Assembly (NCBI GenBank): GCA_025175895.1
Contig: CM045991.1
Location: 75,317,174 to 75,381,173 of the forward strand
Source of the DNA: Wurfbainia villosa
Taxonomy: Eukaryota > Streptophyta > Magnoliopsida > Zingiberales > Zingiberaceae
DNA: 64,000 nt
Direction: 5' to 3'
Numbering within the stretch: the first letter of the stretch is position 1; each line of letters begins with the position of its first letter. Positions 34,201 to 45,516 of this stretch are shown here, piece after piece. A program made the position numbers and the translations under genes. The notes beneath the pieces were generated by a model. It worked only from the letters and a program-made list of their open reading frames with translations, had not been told where the DNA came from and searched no databases.

Positions 34201-37141
34201 TATCTATTTCTTCATCATGGGTATTAGATACCGGATGTGCATCTCACATTTGTACCAATGTGCAGGCGCTGAGAAATAGCAGGGCATTGACAAAGGGCGA
34301 GGTGGATCTACGAGTAGGCAATGGAGCAAGGGTTGCTGTTGTTGCTGTAGGAACTTATGATCTATCTCTACCCTCTGGGCTTGTACTAGAATTAGATGAA
34401 TGTTGTTATGTGTCTGCTTCAACTAAGAACATAATTTCGGTTTCTTGTTTGAACAAGAAAGGATTTACATTTATAATAAGGAACAAATGTTGTTCAGTTT
34501 ATTTAAATGATATGTTCTATTGTAGTGCACCTCTAATGAATGGACTCTACTTTCTAGACTTAGAGAGCCCTATCTATAACATAAGTACCAAAAGGTTCAA
34601 TTCAAATGAGTTGAACCAAGCCTATCTTTGGCACTGTCGCTTAGGTCACATAAATGAGAATAGCTTATCTCAACTCCATAAGGATGGGCTGCTAGACTCA
34701 TTTGATTTTGAATCATATGAGACATGCGAGTCTTGCCTTTTAGGCAAGATGACCAAGACTCCCTTTAGTGGACATAGCGAAAGAGCAATAGACTTGTTAG
34801 GACTTATACATAGTGATGTATGTGGCCCTTTCAATGTTGCTACTAGAGGTGGTTACAGGTACTTCATTACATTTACTGATGACTTCAGTAGATATGGTTA
34901 TGTGTATCTCATGACATATAAATCAGAATCCTTTGAAAAGTTCAAAGAATTCTAGAATGAAGTACAAAACCAGCTTGGCAAGAGTATTAAGATACTTCGA
35001 TCAGATCGAGGTGGTGAATACCTTAGCCATGAGTTTCGTGACTATCTAGCTGAGTGTGGGATTATATCCCAACTCACTCCTCCTGGAACACCACAGTGGA
35101 ATGGTGTATCCAAAAGGAGGAATCGTACCCTATTCGATATGGTACGATCTATGATGAGTCACACAGATCTTCCTATATCCTTTTGGGGATATGCTCTAGA
35201 CACAGCAGCCTTTACCCTTAACCGTGTACCATCCAAGGTTGTGATAAAGACACTATATACGATATGGATAGGGAGAAATCCCAAGATGTCTTTCATGAGG
35301 ATTTGGGGTTGTGAGGCTTACATTCGACGTCAAGTCTCAGACAAACTGGGACCCAAATCCGATAGGTACTATTTTGTTGGATATCCCAAGGACACAAAGA
35401 GATATTACTTCTACATTCCCAGTCAGCACAAAGTGTTTGTGGCAAAGACTGGGGTTTTTCTAGAAAGGGATTTTATTTCTAGAAAAACTAGTGGGAGTAC
35501 GTTCGATCTTGAAGAAATTCAAGATAAGCACCATAGCACTGAGGCCTTGATGGAGGTTGAACAGGAACCACAAAGTGTTGTGGGTGATGAGATTGTTGCA
35601 CAAAGGGTTGTGGAACAACCACCTGTTCAGGTAGACCTACCTCTTCGCAGATCTGATAGGGTATGTCATCAGCATGAGAGCTACTCATTTCTCTTGTCTG
35701 ACCATGATGACGTAATGCTCATTGAGAATGAGCCTACCTTCTATCAGGAAGCTGTGATGAGCCCAGATTCTGAGAAATGGCTAGAGGCATGAGATCCGAG
35801 ATGGAATCCATGTACACCAACCAAGTTTGGACTTTGGTTGATCCACCTGAAGGGGTCAATCCCATTGGATGTAAGTGGGTCTTTAGGAGAAAGACTGACA
35901 TGGATGGACTTACGCATACCTATAAGGGTCGATTGGTGGCTAAAGGTTTCAAGCAAATTCATGGTATTGACTATGATGAAACCTTTTCTCCAATGGCGAT
36001 GTTTAAGTCCATTCGGATCTTGCTTGCTATTGCAGCATACCACGATTATGAAATCTGGTAGATGGATGTCAAAACCACGTTTCTGAATGGAAACTTACTC
36101 GAGGATGTGTACATGACACAACCTGAGGGTTTTGAAGATCCACAGCATACTGGAAAAGTATGCAAGCTGCAAAGGTCCATTTATAGGCTAAAACAAGCCT
36201 CTCGGAGCTGGAATCTTCGATTCGATGATGCGATCAAACAGTTTGGTTTCATCAAGAATGAAGATGAACCCTGTATCTACAAAAGGGTTAATGGGAATAC
36301 AGTTGTCTTCCTTGTATTGTATGTGGATGACATACTGCTCATTGGGAATGACATCCCTTCGCTACAGTCTGTGAAGACTTGGTTGGGGACGTGCTTCTTA
36401 ATGAAGGACTTAGGTGAAGTAGCATGTATTCTAGGCATCAAGATCTATAGAGATAGATCTAAGAGATTGCTTGGCCTAAGTCAGAGTACATACATTGACA
36501 CGGTATTACTACAGTTTGCCATACAGAATTCCAAAAAGGGACTTCTGCCGATGTCACATGGTGTGAGTCTTTCGAAGACTCAAAGTCCCTCTTCTAGAGA
36601 GGAGAGAGAGCGCATGGATAAGATCCCTTACGCATCTGCTATAGGATCTATCATGTACGCCATGTTGTGTACTCGTCCTGATGTCTCGTATGCTTTGAGC
36701 ATGATGAGTAGATACCAGTCAGATCCAGGTGAGCATCACTGGATAGCAGTCAAGAATATCCTTAAGTACTTGAGAAGGACTAAAGAATATTTCTTGATAT
36801 TTGGAGGCGATGAGGAGCTAGCTGTAAAGGGTTACAGCGATGCCAGCTTCCAAACTGACCAGGATGATTATAGATCACAGTCAGGGTTCATGTTTTGCTT
36901 GAATGGTGGCGCTGTGAGCTGGAAGAGTTCCAAGAAGGACACAGTTGTTGATTCTACAACAGAGGCCAAATATATCGGTGCTTCCATCTCATTCAAGAGA
37001 TTATCGATAAAGGAGATGTGAAGATTTGCAGAGTACCCACAGAGGCTAATATCACAGATCCCTTGACCCAGGCTTTGGCACAGAAAAAGCATGATGGTCA
37101 CACTAGGTCATTGGGTATTAGATACTACGGTGATTGGTACT
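34201..37141 (+). pseudogene. pol: Copia-2 pol: protease, integrase, RT, RNase H
   Basis: Protease: LDTG with Asp codon at 34227-34229. Integrase: HHCC finger (WHCRLGH near 34629, CESC near 34731), Asp 34815-34817 and Asp 35004-35006. The expected Glu is Lys (AAA, 35112-35114; Copia-1 has Glu here). RT: YVDD at 36320-36331. RNase H: GYSDASF and STTEAKY, then a deletion near 36990 joins to the C-terminal 'GDVKICRVPTEANITDP' in another frame. Lesions: TAG 34953-34955; one-base loss near 35788; TAG 36059-36061 where Copia RTs have a Gln; the RNase H deletion. It would encode the whole replication machinery if intact. Confidence 0.93.
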
Positions 37142-37144
37142 AAT

Positions 37145-37157
37145 GCTAGTGGGAGAT
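37145..37157 (+). other. Copia-2 polypurine tract
   Basis: GCTAGTGGGAGAT directly precedes the 3' LTR. The TAGTGGGAGAT form resembles the CAAGTGGGAGTC of Copia-1. Confidence 0.75.
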
Positions 37158-38985
37158 TGTTAGTGAAAGCCCTAGAGCCAAAAATGTGATGATTGTTGTA
37201 TGGACTTTATTGTATCATATTCCTATTTATAAAGGCATGGTTATTATATTTACTTGTATTGGTGCTAAATAACTAAATATAATAATGTCCTTGAGTAGTA
37301 GGTTCTTATCTATATCAATCGATTGGTTGAATCGATAATGAGATGATATAGAGAACACTACTCTTAATCATTCCTAGTCAAGTATTAACATTCAGGGACA
37401 ATGTTAATGCATAAAGACTATTTGTAGGTCAACACGATGGCTTGATCTCACAAGTCATGGATATGAGATATCAAGTTGACACATGGGTATGCATTGGAGA
37501 ATGTATACTGAATGACCCGCCATGAGAAAGTATCATGGATCGTTATATGAGTATCATATACTTCCTCATGTGGCTATTAGTATGACTATTAGTCCTTAGA
37601 CCTGAAGTCACCATGGTTCCCTACATATGGAGTTGCATACTTTGGCAAACGCCGTCAATGCGTCATGGACTATAAAGGCGATTACTGGGTATGTAACAAA
37701 TTATTCGGAGGGATGTGAGTGATGTAGATGGGATCTATCCCTCCTATATGACAGGGGTGACATCGATATTCTTGATAGAGTGAGACCACGAAGTGCATGG
37801 CCATGCCCAAATGAGTCAATATGAGATATTGAGCTCATTTGATTAGAGTGAGTCTACTTGGAGTTCAAGATATAGATTGTACTGAGGATGACACGGTCTA
37901 TGCCTCGATTGGTCAATCTAGATGTCAAGGATAGAGGGACATTGTCACATATTGTGAGAGTCACAATTAGTAGTCACAAAGGTGATGTTGGAGCTCAACA
38001 TTCTTGTAACTTGGGTAGCAATGATGTGTTGCTAGATACCGCTCATTGCTTATGTTCCTAAATCGGTTTAGGGACATTGCCAACGTTACAAGAACCTATA
38101 GGGTCACACACTAAGGGCAATTAGATGGAGATTAGGTTCATATGATGAACCATGAGGATTAGGTTCATGGGATGAAGCAAATTGGATTAAGAGTACTTCT
38201 AATTAGACTAATTGAGTTGGACTCGATTTGATTCAAGTGTTGAATGAGTCTAATTTAGATTTGATTCATCAAATCAATTTAAATTAATGAATATAGATTC
38301 ATTAAATTAAATTGACTTGAATCAAATGGTTGGATTTGATTAACCATGGGAGATAAGAGGTCAAGTTTGACTTGATTTGAGAGGAAAGATGAAAGGTCAA
38401 GTTTGACTTGACCAAATGCCATGTCATGATGATGACTTGGCATGGACGGCCAATGATGATGCTCCATATCATCATTGACTTACCATGTGGTGCCACCTCA
38501 TGAGGGAGACCAAGAGCCATTGGCTCTTGGAGGAGTTACATGCATGCATGTAACCTCCCAAGCCTTGAAGTGGCTGGCCACTCCATTAGATGGGGTATTC
38601 ATTTTTTTGAGTTACACAACTTCATCTTCTTCCTTGGATCATCCTCTCAAGCTCTCTCCCTCTTCTTCCTCATCTTGACGTGAGAATCTAAGGAGTGTTA
38701 GCACACTCAAGATTGATTTTCTCCACCTATTGCTTGTGTGGATACCAATAGAGGAGTGTGCACTTGACGCTCTTGAGTTCCGGCGAAGCTTTTGGACGAG
38801 CGAGATTTGTGAAGGACGTCGCATCGAGGGTAATGATCTCACCTTCTAGATCTAAGGTAGATCTAGGGTTTTTAGTAAACACATACATGTTTTAGTTTTA
38901 ATACATCTTCGCACGGATTCGTGGCCGGGGATTCCGAGGTTTTCGCAACGCAAAAAGCGGTTTTTACGGCTCGGAAAGTCCAACA
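37158..38985 (+). repeat. Copia-2 3' LTR
   Basis: Partner of 29878-31702, with scattered substitutions. Ends GAAAGTCCAACA before TSD CTAAT. Confidence 0.95.
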
Positions 38986-38990
38986 CTAAT

Positions 38991-41121
38991 CACCCTTCAC
39001 TTATCCATTACACAACACATGGTTGATAATAAGTATGCAATATACGGGTATTGGAAATAAACCCTACATTTAGGGCATTATCTACCCACGGATAACCTTT
39101 TTGCCAATTTATAAATTGGGTCATCACCCGTACTCTAACATCTAAGCCAATTTACATCACATCTATAACCCAAAATCATAATAAAAGAAATGTGATATCA
39201 ACCTTTGAGTAAATATAGCCAAAGACAAGTATCAAGCATACGGATAATAAGAGCAGGATCAAGATAATATCAACACCTAACATGCTCATATCTATGTCTA
39301 AATCTAAATGCAATTATATCTACCTAACCAGGGTAGGAAATTACTCACCTGATATGTAAATCGTAACCGTCTTCATGTCCACGAATTCGCGTCACATCAA
39401 AGTCCTGAAATCGTAGAATATCATTATAACCAAATTCTAGCATAAACCAACGGTAGGGATAATAATCTAACACAATCTTAATCCCTGATTAATTAACCAA
39501 ATCCCACAGTGGTGTAATCCCATTCCATTTATTAATACCTAACAATTCTCCATTCTTAATCAGATTAAATTCATCGTATTACTCATGCATCAACAATAAA
39601 GGTAACATATCCTACTTCATAATGTACCAAATCAATGCTTACCTTTCAATCGTTGCAATCACCCACAACTTCTTGATCTACATCAAGGTATCGGATTAAA
39701 GTTCAAATAGCCCAATTGGAAGCAACCCCATAACCCGATCTATTCACCAACAATTGATTATCACTCCAATAATTAAATCTGCTCAACCAATAGATATCAG
39801 TTAACTTAATCAACATTTACAAACCTTACCTCTCACAACCACTCCAATAGCCGATTCACAGCTCCACTCCACTGTCCAATTCATAGATCACAACCCTCAA
39901 ATCACTGAAGTGAAGCCACTATTCCTCATCACAACAATGATGCAGCCCAAAACCACTGATCCATGCTCGACGAAGGATGTCACAACCGTCCAAACTCATC
40001 ACCTCACAGTCAACCAACAGAAAACCACCCACATCTGCCTCAATCGAACAAAACAACAACATATTAAAAGGAGTAGATAGAAATCACAGATCTTACCCCT
40101 GAACTCACGGTAAACTTGGAAGATGACTGCCCTCTTGATTGGTAACACCACCGAGAAGATCAAATTTGTCTACTACAACTGGCAACAACAAACCCAGAGA
40201 TCACTAACTTGCCCTAATCGGTGACCCAAATCAACAGAATAGATAACTCACGTGCTGGAGCTCACAAGTCGCCGATGGAGGGATGAAGGGCAATGGTAGA
40301 GGAGATCAACTGTGACGACAAGTGGATCTCATGGCATTCGGCTATGAGATCGAGAGATAAGAAATTGCAGCGATGGATTGAGCAGGGGCAACAATGATCG
40401 AGCGACTGTTCAACTTGAGATCTTCGATGACGGAGATCTAGGCGACTGGTGAGATCCAGTTCAGGGAAGGATAGAAGCAGATGGATCTCGCGGCGAGGGG
40501 GGAAATGGCCAGTGATGATGAGTGTCGAGACAGGCTCGAGCATCGGCGGCAATGAGGAGACCCTAGGGAGGCGGCAGCAAGCATGGGAAGGAAAAGGGTG
40601 GATATCAGCTGGATTGGGCGGAGATCAGCATCGGCGGCAGTAGCTCTCTCTCTCTCGCGCGGCGGCGGTGATCGGCACGGCGATCGACGACGAGCGGCAC
40701 GGCGAGCGGCGTGGATGCGGAGATGTGGAAGGGATCGCGAATGGGAAGAGAAGGAGGAACGGGCGATCGGGAGAAAGGAGAAAAGGAGACGTTGCGACGT
40801 GAAAAAAAAAGAGTGAAATGGCTGGAAATGCCCGCGCGGAGAAGTTGCGTGCAGTGAGGAAAGAAATCGGGATCGCGAGTGGGAAATGGAGAAAATGCGA
40901 TCGGGTTCGGGTTTAATCCTATAACCAATTAATCATTAGTTCCATTAAACCAAGATTAATCCCTCATAAGCATATAACTCAAATAGGAAATCTTTCCCCG
41001 CAACTGTCATAAAATTTTCATTTAAGTCCAGGAAAATTTCTAAAATTTCTAGAAAATTCCATAGAGTATTTTCCTAATTAACAAGCATTATTTTATTTTT
41101 ATTTTTTTCTAGTATTTTACA
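38991..41121 (-). repeat. Gypsy-AB LTR B, segment 2 (LTR start)
   Basis: Continuation of LTR B after Copia-2, parallel to 21680-23805. It ends AGTATTTTACA at 41121, followed by TSD TATAG. A GC-rich section with (CT)n at 40644-40657 is the probable promoter area on the minus strand. ORFs at 40262-40928 on either strand are composition artefacts. Confidence 0.9.
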
Positions 41122-41126
41122 TATAG

Positions 41127-41261
41127 ACTATATCTATATATACTAAATACACACACACACACATATATAGATGCCATCAAACATGGCAATGCAAATGCAT
41201 GGTCATGCCTGCACACCCCACTCGCTACCATGACCCCAGTGTGGCCTAGGTGGCATGACAT
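41127..41261 (-). repeat. Gypsy-C LTR, segment 2
   Basis: Short LTR piece between two insertions. It continues the ACTATATCTATATA sequence cut at 2641, has a (CA)n run (41152-41162), and ends GGCATGACAT, the left TSD (GACAT 41257-41261) of the gag-only element. Confidence 0.85.
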
Positions 41262-42438
41262 TGTAGGGGATCGGTATGTCGGCTAGAGGGGGGTGAATAG
41301 CCCTCTTCCAATGGATGTTGGAATTCTCGCGTTCGTTTGCTCGTCTACAAAAACATTAGCGCAAGCGGAAGCAATAAACTAAGACAAGCAATAAATGAAA
41401 ATACAAACGCTAACAAAGAATATAACGTGGTTCACGGCTACGCCGCTAATCCACGATCCCGATTCGTCCGAGGTGAATCACTCCTTCAAAGCCAATCCAA
41501 TATTGGTCTCTCCTTTGCACCAAGCTAGGTGGAGGTAACCTTTACAATCAAGATCACTCTTCTTACAAATAGAATAGAGTAAAAGCAAGTAAGAAGAGTT
41601 TAGAGCTTGTGGGGCACTAGGAAGATCACTTGGAGCATAAGCATTAGCCTCCCAAAGGCTTACACCCTCTCTTTTTATAGAGAGGGCTGATTTCTTCCCG
41701 TTGGCCGCCACCAGTCGACTGCCGCCCTTGGCAGTCGACTGCCGTCACTACAACGGCCTCCGAACACGTCGGATCCCGACCGTTGTAGTCCAACGGAACT
41801 CTTGGCGATCACCGACCTTACCCCGATCATTGACCCCGTATCGATCGTCCGGCCACGAGCGCTCTGCGTTCGCGATATCCTCCCGCGATCATCATTCCAT
41901 AGCGATCATTCGCTGCATAAACCCATCGATCGGATACCGAACTACACTCGGCTCGGAAGCGATGGCCGACCGCCATGACATGGCGATCGGGGTGTCGGGA
42001 AAAACCATCCGACACTTGGCCAAATGGCCAAGTTTCACCTAAGAGCTACCCTTCCCCGGGTTACAATCGCTCACTCTCATCTCTCGGAGTCCCTCGCCTT
42101 CAAAGTTCTCTTCGTTCTCGGCCACGTCCCTCGGCAGCATCAGGCGCACGACTCTGCAATGCTCCTTCGTGTCTCTCGCCTCGAAGTCTACTTCCTCCGG
42201 CTTCACTCCAAGCTTCTCGTCCGGCGGTCCCTCGGATGCTCCAAGCGCACGGCTTCCGCAAAGCTATCCTTCACCGACTCAAGGCACGAGTCATGAGATG
42301 TGAAACTCGCCACGGCTTCATGTGCGAATTACTAAGTCCTGCATGACTTCAACGCACATATCAAATCATCATAACACACTAACTTAAACCCTTTGCCACA
42401 CCATCAAAACCATATTACGGCAAGAGATTGCCCTAACA
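41262..42438 (-). repeat. Gag-only element 3' LTR
   Basis: The plus strand reads TGTAGGGGATCGG to TTGCCCTAACA. It contains several GCAGTCGACTG motifs and the TATA hairpin at 41665-41686. Confidence 0.93.
41665..41686 (-). promoter_or_regulatory. TATA box in hairpin loop (3' LTR)
   Basis: Stem CCCTCTC (41665-41671) and GAGAGGG (41680-41686). The loop reads TATAAAAA on the minus strand. Same structure as 1100-1121. Confidence 0.6.
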
Positions 42439-42452
42439 ATCTCCCCCTTTTT
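42439..42452 (-). other. Gag-only element polypurine tract
   Basis: The minus strand reads AAAAAGGGGGAGAT immediately before the 3' LTR start TGTTAGGGC. This is a canonical Copia PPT. Confidence 0.85.
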
Positions 42453-43732
42453 GATGTGTGGCAATCCGTTTAAGTTAGGTAAAAACATTTGATATAAATT
42501 CTAAGGTAAGAAAGCATGTAAAGATAAACATGATATAGCAACATGCCACTCCCCCTTAATCCATGAAACTCTCTATGCAAATTTTCTCCCCCTATCATAT
42601 ATTTCTTCCCCTAAAATAATTAACTTAAACATAAATTATTTCTCCCCCTTTGACACCATCAAAAAGATTAACACTAAGTTATAAGCTCATGGCATCAAGT
42701 ATAAAGAGAAACATACACTAAAATTAGTCAAAACCTGATAAAATCATGTTACTGTACATGTTCACAGTCCATCAGTCGACTGCTATCAGTATGGCAGTCG
42801 ACTGGCACAAAAGAATCCGAATTTCTGATTTTCTGAATGAATTTTAGAAATGCACTATTAATTCTAGAAAATTCGAAAAATCATGAAATTTGGGGAACAT
42901 ATTTCTTTTAAGTATATCTATCAGTGAAAAATAGGTTTTCATGAAAAATCATTATATTTCCATGTATTTGCCAAAAATCCAAAAGCTTTAAAAACTACTA
43001 GGTTTTTTATCATAAGAGAATCCATTTTGACACCTAGTCTTGTTTTGAATTGTTTCAAAACATGAATACATAGATTTTAGATTAAGAAATTGTTTTGAAA
43101 ATATATGAAATATCCAACCATGATCTTTGGGCAATATGTCTATGAATTAAACATAAGCCTTCCCCATGATTGGTCTATTATTGCTATTTTGATACTTTAA
43201 ATGACCATCTAAATGCCATAGGCATTAGTGGACATTTGTATCATCCTAATATCTCACCCATGCTAAGTTTGCAATCAAGTTAGCCTATAGTGAGTGTGAG
43301 ATGCATCCTAGGGGGTATTTGTATATACTTAACCCTTGTATTCATGTAATTCTATCATGGTTAAGTATCAACCTAACAATTAACATGATCATAATGACAT
43401 ATATGAATGAATTCTACCTTATGATCATGAAATGCATGTTTTCATCAATTTATAACCATGCATTAGGTATTATGTGATGATAATAAACAAAGTATTACCT
43501 AAAGCATGATTCAAAACTATTTCTCATGATAACGTGCCAAATTTCAAGAACATAAATCATGATTGCAAATATACATAGAAATTACATCAATCATCATGAT
43601 TTAAGCATTATTATCTATTTATGGGTACGTTATCATCACCCAACACTATCTAAAAAATGTTGTCCCGTCATCCTAAGTCAACCAAAATATGATATAGGTC
43701 AAGTTCATATGGTTGACTACCCTAGGGGTTTT
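42453..43732 (-). other. Non-coding region replacing pol
   Basis: AT-rich sequence between the gag stop and the PPT with no pol motif in any frame. It includes one AGTCGACTG motif pair (42773-42800) like those of the LTRs, and C-rich 'CTCCCCC' runs (42545-42650). Confidence 0.8.
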
Positions 43733-45454
43733 CTAACCCTTAAGGATGGATTTTGGAACCCAAAATAAATTCTTTCCTATTGGGTTCACTAAATACTCCT
43801 TGGGGATCCATTTCCTAGCAATTACTTTCTTTTTATCTTGTCCCCTAGCTATTAGGCATTTATAGGCCTTTTCATTTTTCTTTTCTTTGTATCCTAGGCC
43901 TTTCTTGTTGAAACTAGCTCTTTGGCTCCCTAAGATCATATTTAAGGTGTTGGAGCCAATTGTGAATTTCTCTAGGGCTTTGGTTAAATAATCTACCTTT
44001 TCCCTTAATGCCCTATTTTCCTCTATGCATGCATCATTAACATCCAAAGGCATATAATCATGTGAGCTTGCATCATTATGGCAAGAAGAGGTATCATCAT
44101 TTACATTTAAGCATGTTTTTTCTAATTTTTGTTCTAATTCCTTAATTTGTTCAAGCATGCATTTGTTTTTCTTCTTTGCTCTAAATAAATCCTTAGTTAA
44201 ACTAGAAATCATAGAAACTATTTTATTAGGTGAGAGGTTGGTTACCATAGTTTCCATGTCCTCTTCTTCTTCGGATGATGAGGATGATGTAGAAGCTCCC
44301 CCTTCATTTGAGCTCTCTCCTCTTGAGCTTGAACCTTCATTTTCGGAGGAAGAGCAATCCAAGTCATCAAAGGCCATCAAGGCCAAATTGGTGACAAAGG
44401 CATTCTCCTCTTCCGATGATGATGAAGAGGATGAGGAAGGATCATCCCATGTCTTGGCCTTCCCCTTTTCTTTTGCCTTCTTTTCTTCTTCCTTTCTCTT
44501 GCTCCCCTTCTTCTTCTTCCTCTTCTCTTCTTTCTTTTTCTTCTCTTCTTTGCTTTTGTTTAGGAGGGGACAATTGTCCCTTATGTGTCCCTCTCCTTGG
44601 CAATTGTAGCATATGACCTTCCCCCTTGGTCTTCTATTCCTATCATTAGATTTATCAAATCTAAAATTCTTAAATACACGCCTCACCTTCCTTACCATGT
44701 AGGCTTCTTCGGTGCTATCCATGGAGGAGGAGGAGGCTTCATCGGATGAGGAGGAGGGGACTTCTATCTTCTTCTTCCCCTTGTTTGCCATCAAGGCTAC
44801 TCCTCTTGAGGGTTGAATTCTAGGCTCCTCTTGTATTCCTTCAAGCCTAGTTTCGTGGAGCTCCATTGTTGAGAAAAATTCCTCCAAGGTACTTACTTCC
44901 AAATTCTTGGAGATGTAGAACGAATCCACCATGGAGCTCCACTTTGAGGACCGGGGAAAGGCATCTATAGCCTTCATGAGCATGTCCCGGTTTGATAGCT
45001 TCTCACCTACACTTGTTAGCCCAATTAAGATTTCTTTAAACCTAGAGTGTAGTGAGATTACCTTTTCTCCCTTTTCTAGTTTTATATTGGATAGTTGGGA
45101 GCGGAGGAGGTCTCTCCTTGCTAGCTTGGCCTCGGATGTGCCTTCATGGAGTTCTATAAGCTTCTCCCACATCTCTTTGGCGCTAGCACATTCTCTGATC
45201 CGGTTGATCTCTTGTTGGGGGAGCACATTGTAGAGATGGTGCTTGGCTTTGGAATTTGCAAGGTGCTCTTCCCTTTGCCTTTTGGTCCACCTAGATTTCT
45301 CTATTGGCTTCCCTTCTTCATCCCTAGGCAAAACGAAACCGGATTCCATTGTAATCATTATATCAAAATCCATTTCAAAAAATACCTCCATTCGCTTCTT
45401 CCACCAAGCGAATTCTCCTTCAAACTTCGGAGGATGAATGTTAGAGCCGGCCAT
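43733..45454 (-). CDS. gag: Intact SIRE-type Gag, 573 residues
   Basis: ATG at 45454 opens an uninterrupted 573-residue frame 62 bp inside the 5' LTR. Residues about 8-215 form the capsid-like domain of Copia gags ('FAWWKKRMEVFF', 'LIELHEGTSEAKLARRDLL', 'FPRSSKWSSMVDSF'). The zinc knuckle CYNCQGEGHIRDNC is residues 282-295. A Lys/Glu-rich stretch, Ser/Glu-rich acidic blocks and a coiled coil follow. The C-terminus 'WIPKEYLVNP..LFWVPKSILKG' matches the end of the Copia-4 Gag ('WVPMNFLISTLGSNPYWVPK'). It probably assembles virus-like particles and binds the element's RNA; pol functions must come from a related element. The open frame, when all neighbouring pol genes are broken, suggests recent activity or selection. 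Confidence 0.92.
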   Translation of the reverse strand: MAGSNIHPPKFEGEFAWWKKRMEVFFEMDFDIMITMESGFVLPRDEEGKPIEKSRWTKRQREEHLANSKAKHHLYNVLPQQEINRIRECASAKEMWEKLIELHEGTSEAKLARRDLLRSQLSNIKLEKGEKVISLHSRFKEILIGLTSVGEKLSNRDMLMKAIDAFPRSSKWSSMVDSFYISKNLEVSTLEEFFSTMELHETRLEGIQEEPRIQPSRGVALMANKGKKKIEVPSSSSDEASSSSMDSTEEAYMVRKVRRVFKNFRFDKSNDRNRRPRGKVICYNCQGEGHIRDNCPLLNKSKEEKKKKEEKRKKKKGSKRKEEEKKAKEKGKAKTWDDPSSSSSSSSEEENAFVTNLALMAFDDLDCSSSENEGSSSRGESSNEGGASTSSSSSEEEEDMETMVTNLSPNKIVSMISSLTKDLFRAKKKNKCMLEQIKELEQKLEKTCLNVNDDTSSCHNDASSHDYMPLDVNDACIEENRALREKVDYLTKALEKFTIGSNTLNMILGSQRASFNKKGLGYKEKKNEKAYKCLIARGQDKKKVIARKWIPKEYLVNPIGKNLFWVPKSILKG

Positions 45455-45501
45455 TTTGAAAGTTGCTTGTTGTGGCGGTTAGTCCTCGACAAGCTTTCCT
45501 C

Positions 45502-45516
45502 GGCTCTGATACCACT
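45502..45516 (-). other. Gag-only element primer-binding site
   Basis: On the minus strand AGTGGTATCAGAGCC follows the 5' LTR end CCTACA. TGGTATCAGAGCC is the standard iMet-tRNA complement. Confidence 0.9.

Larger units (their letters stand above)
29878..38985 (+). mobile_element. Copia-2: Angela-like LTR retrotransposon, nearly complete
   Basis: A 9.1-kb plus-strand element inserted in LTR B. TSD CTAAT lies at 29873-29877 and 38986-38990. LTRs are 29878-31702 (1,825 bp) and 37158-38985 (1,828 bp); their first 220 bp differ at about eight positions. The gag-pol frame is the longest in the window but has one in-frame stop in integrase, one in RT, two frameshifts and an RNase H deletion, and the catalytic Glu of integrase is replaced. 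Angela is inferred from LTR size and gag N-terminus. Confidence 0.95.
2642..41121 (-). mobile_element. Gypsy-AB: complete Tekay/Del-like chromovirus carrying four nested insertions
   Basis: A minus-strand LTR retrotransposon. The 5-bp TSD TATAG lies at 2637-2641 and 41122-41126. The 3' LTR ('LTR A') runs in pieces from 2642 to 23805, the internal region is 23806-28234, and the 5' LTR ('LTR B') is 28235-41121 in two pieces. Without the inserts the LTRs are about 3.76 and 3.77 kb and the element about 12 kb. The PBS (28215-28227) and PPT (23806-23817) sit where expected. The integrase and chromodomain remnant at 23943-25011 assigns it to the chromoviruses; Tekay/Del is inferred from long LTRs and the style of the integrase C-terminus. 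LTR A and B differ visibly, and the element is dead. Confidence 0.9.

Noticed and set aside
44157..44609. 150-residue plus ORF rich in Ser/Phe
   Set aside because: Antisense of the Ser/Glu and Lys-rich parts of the intact gag.
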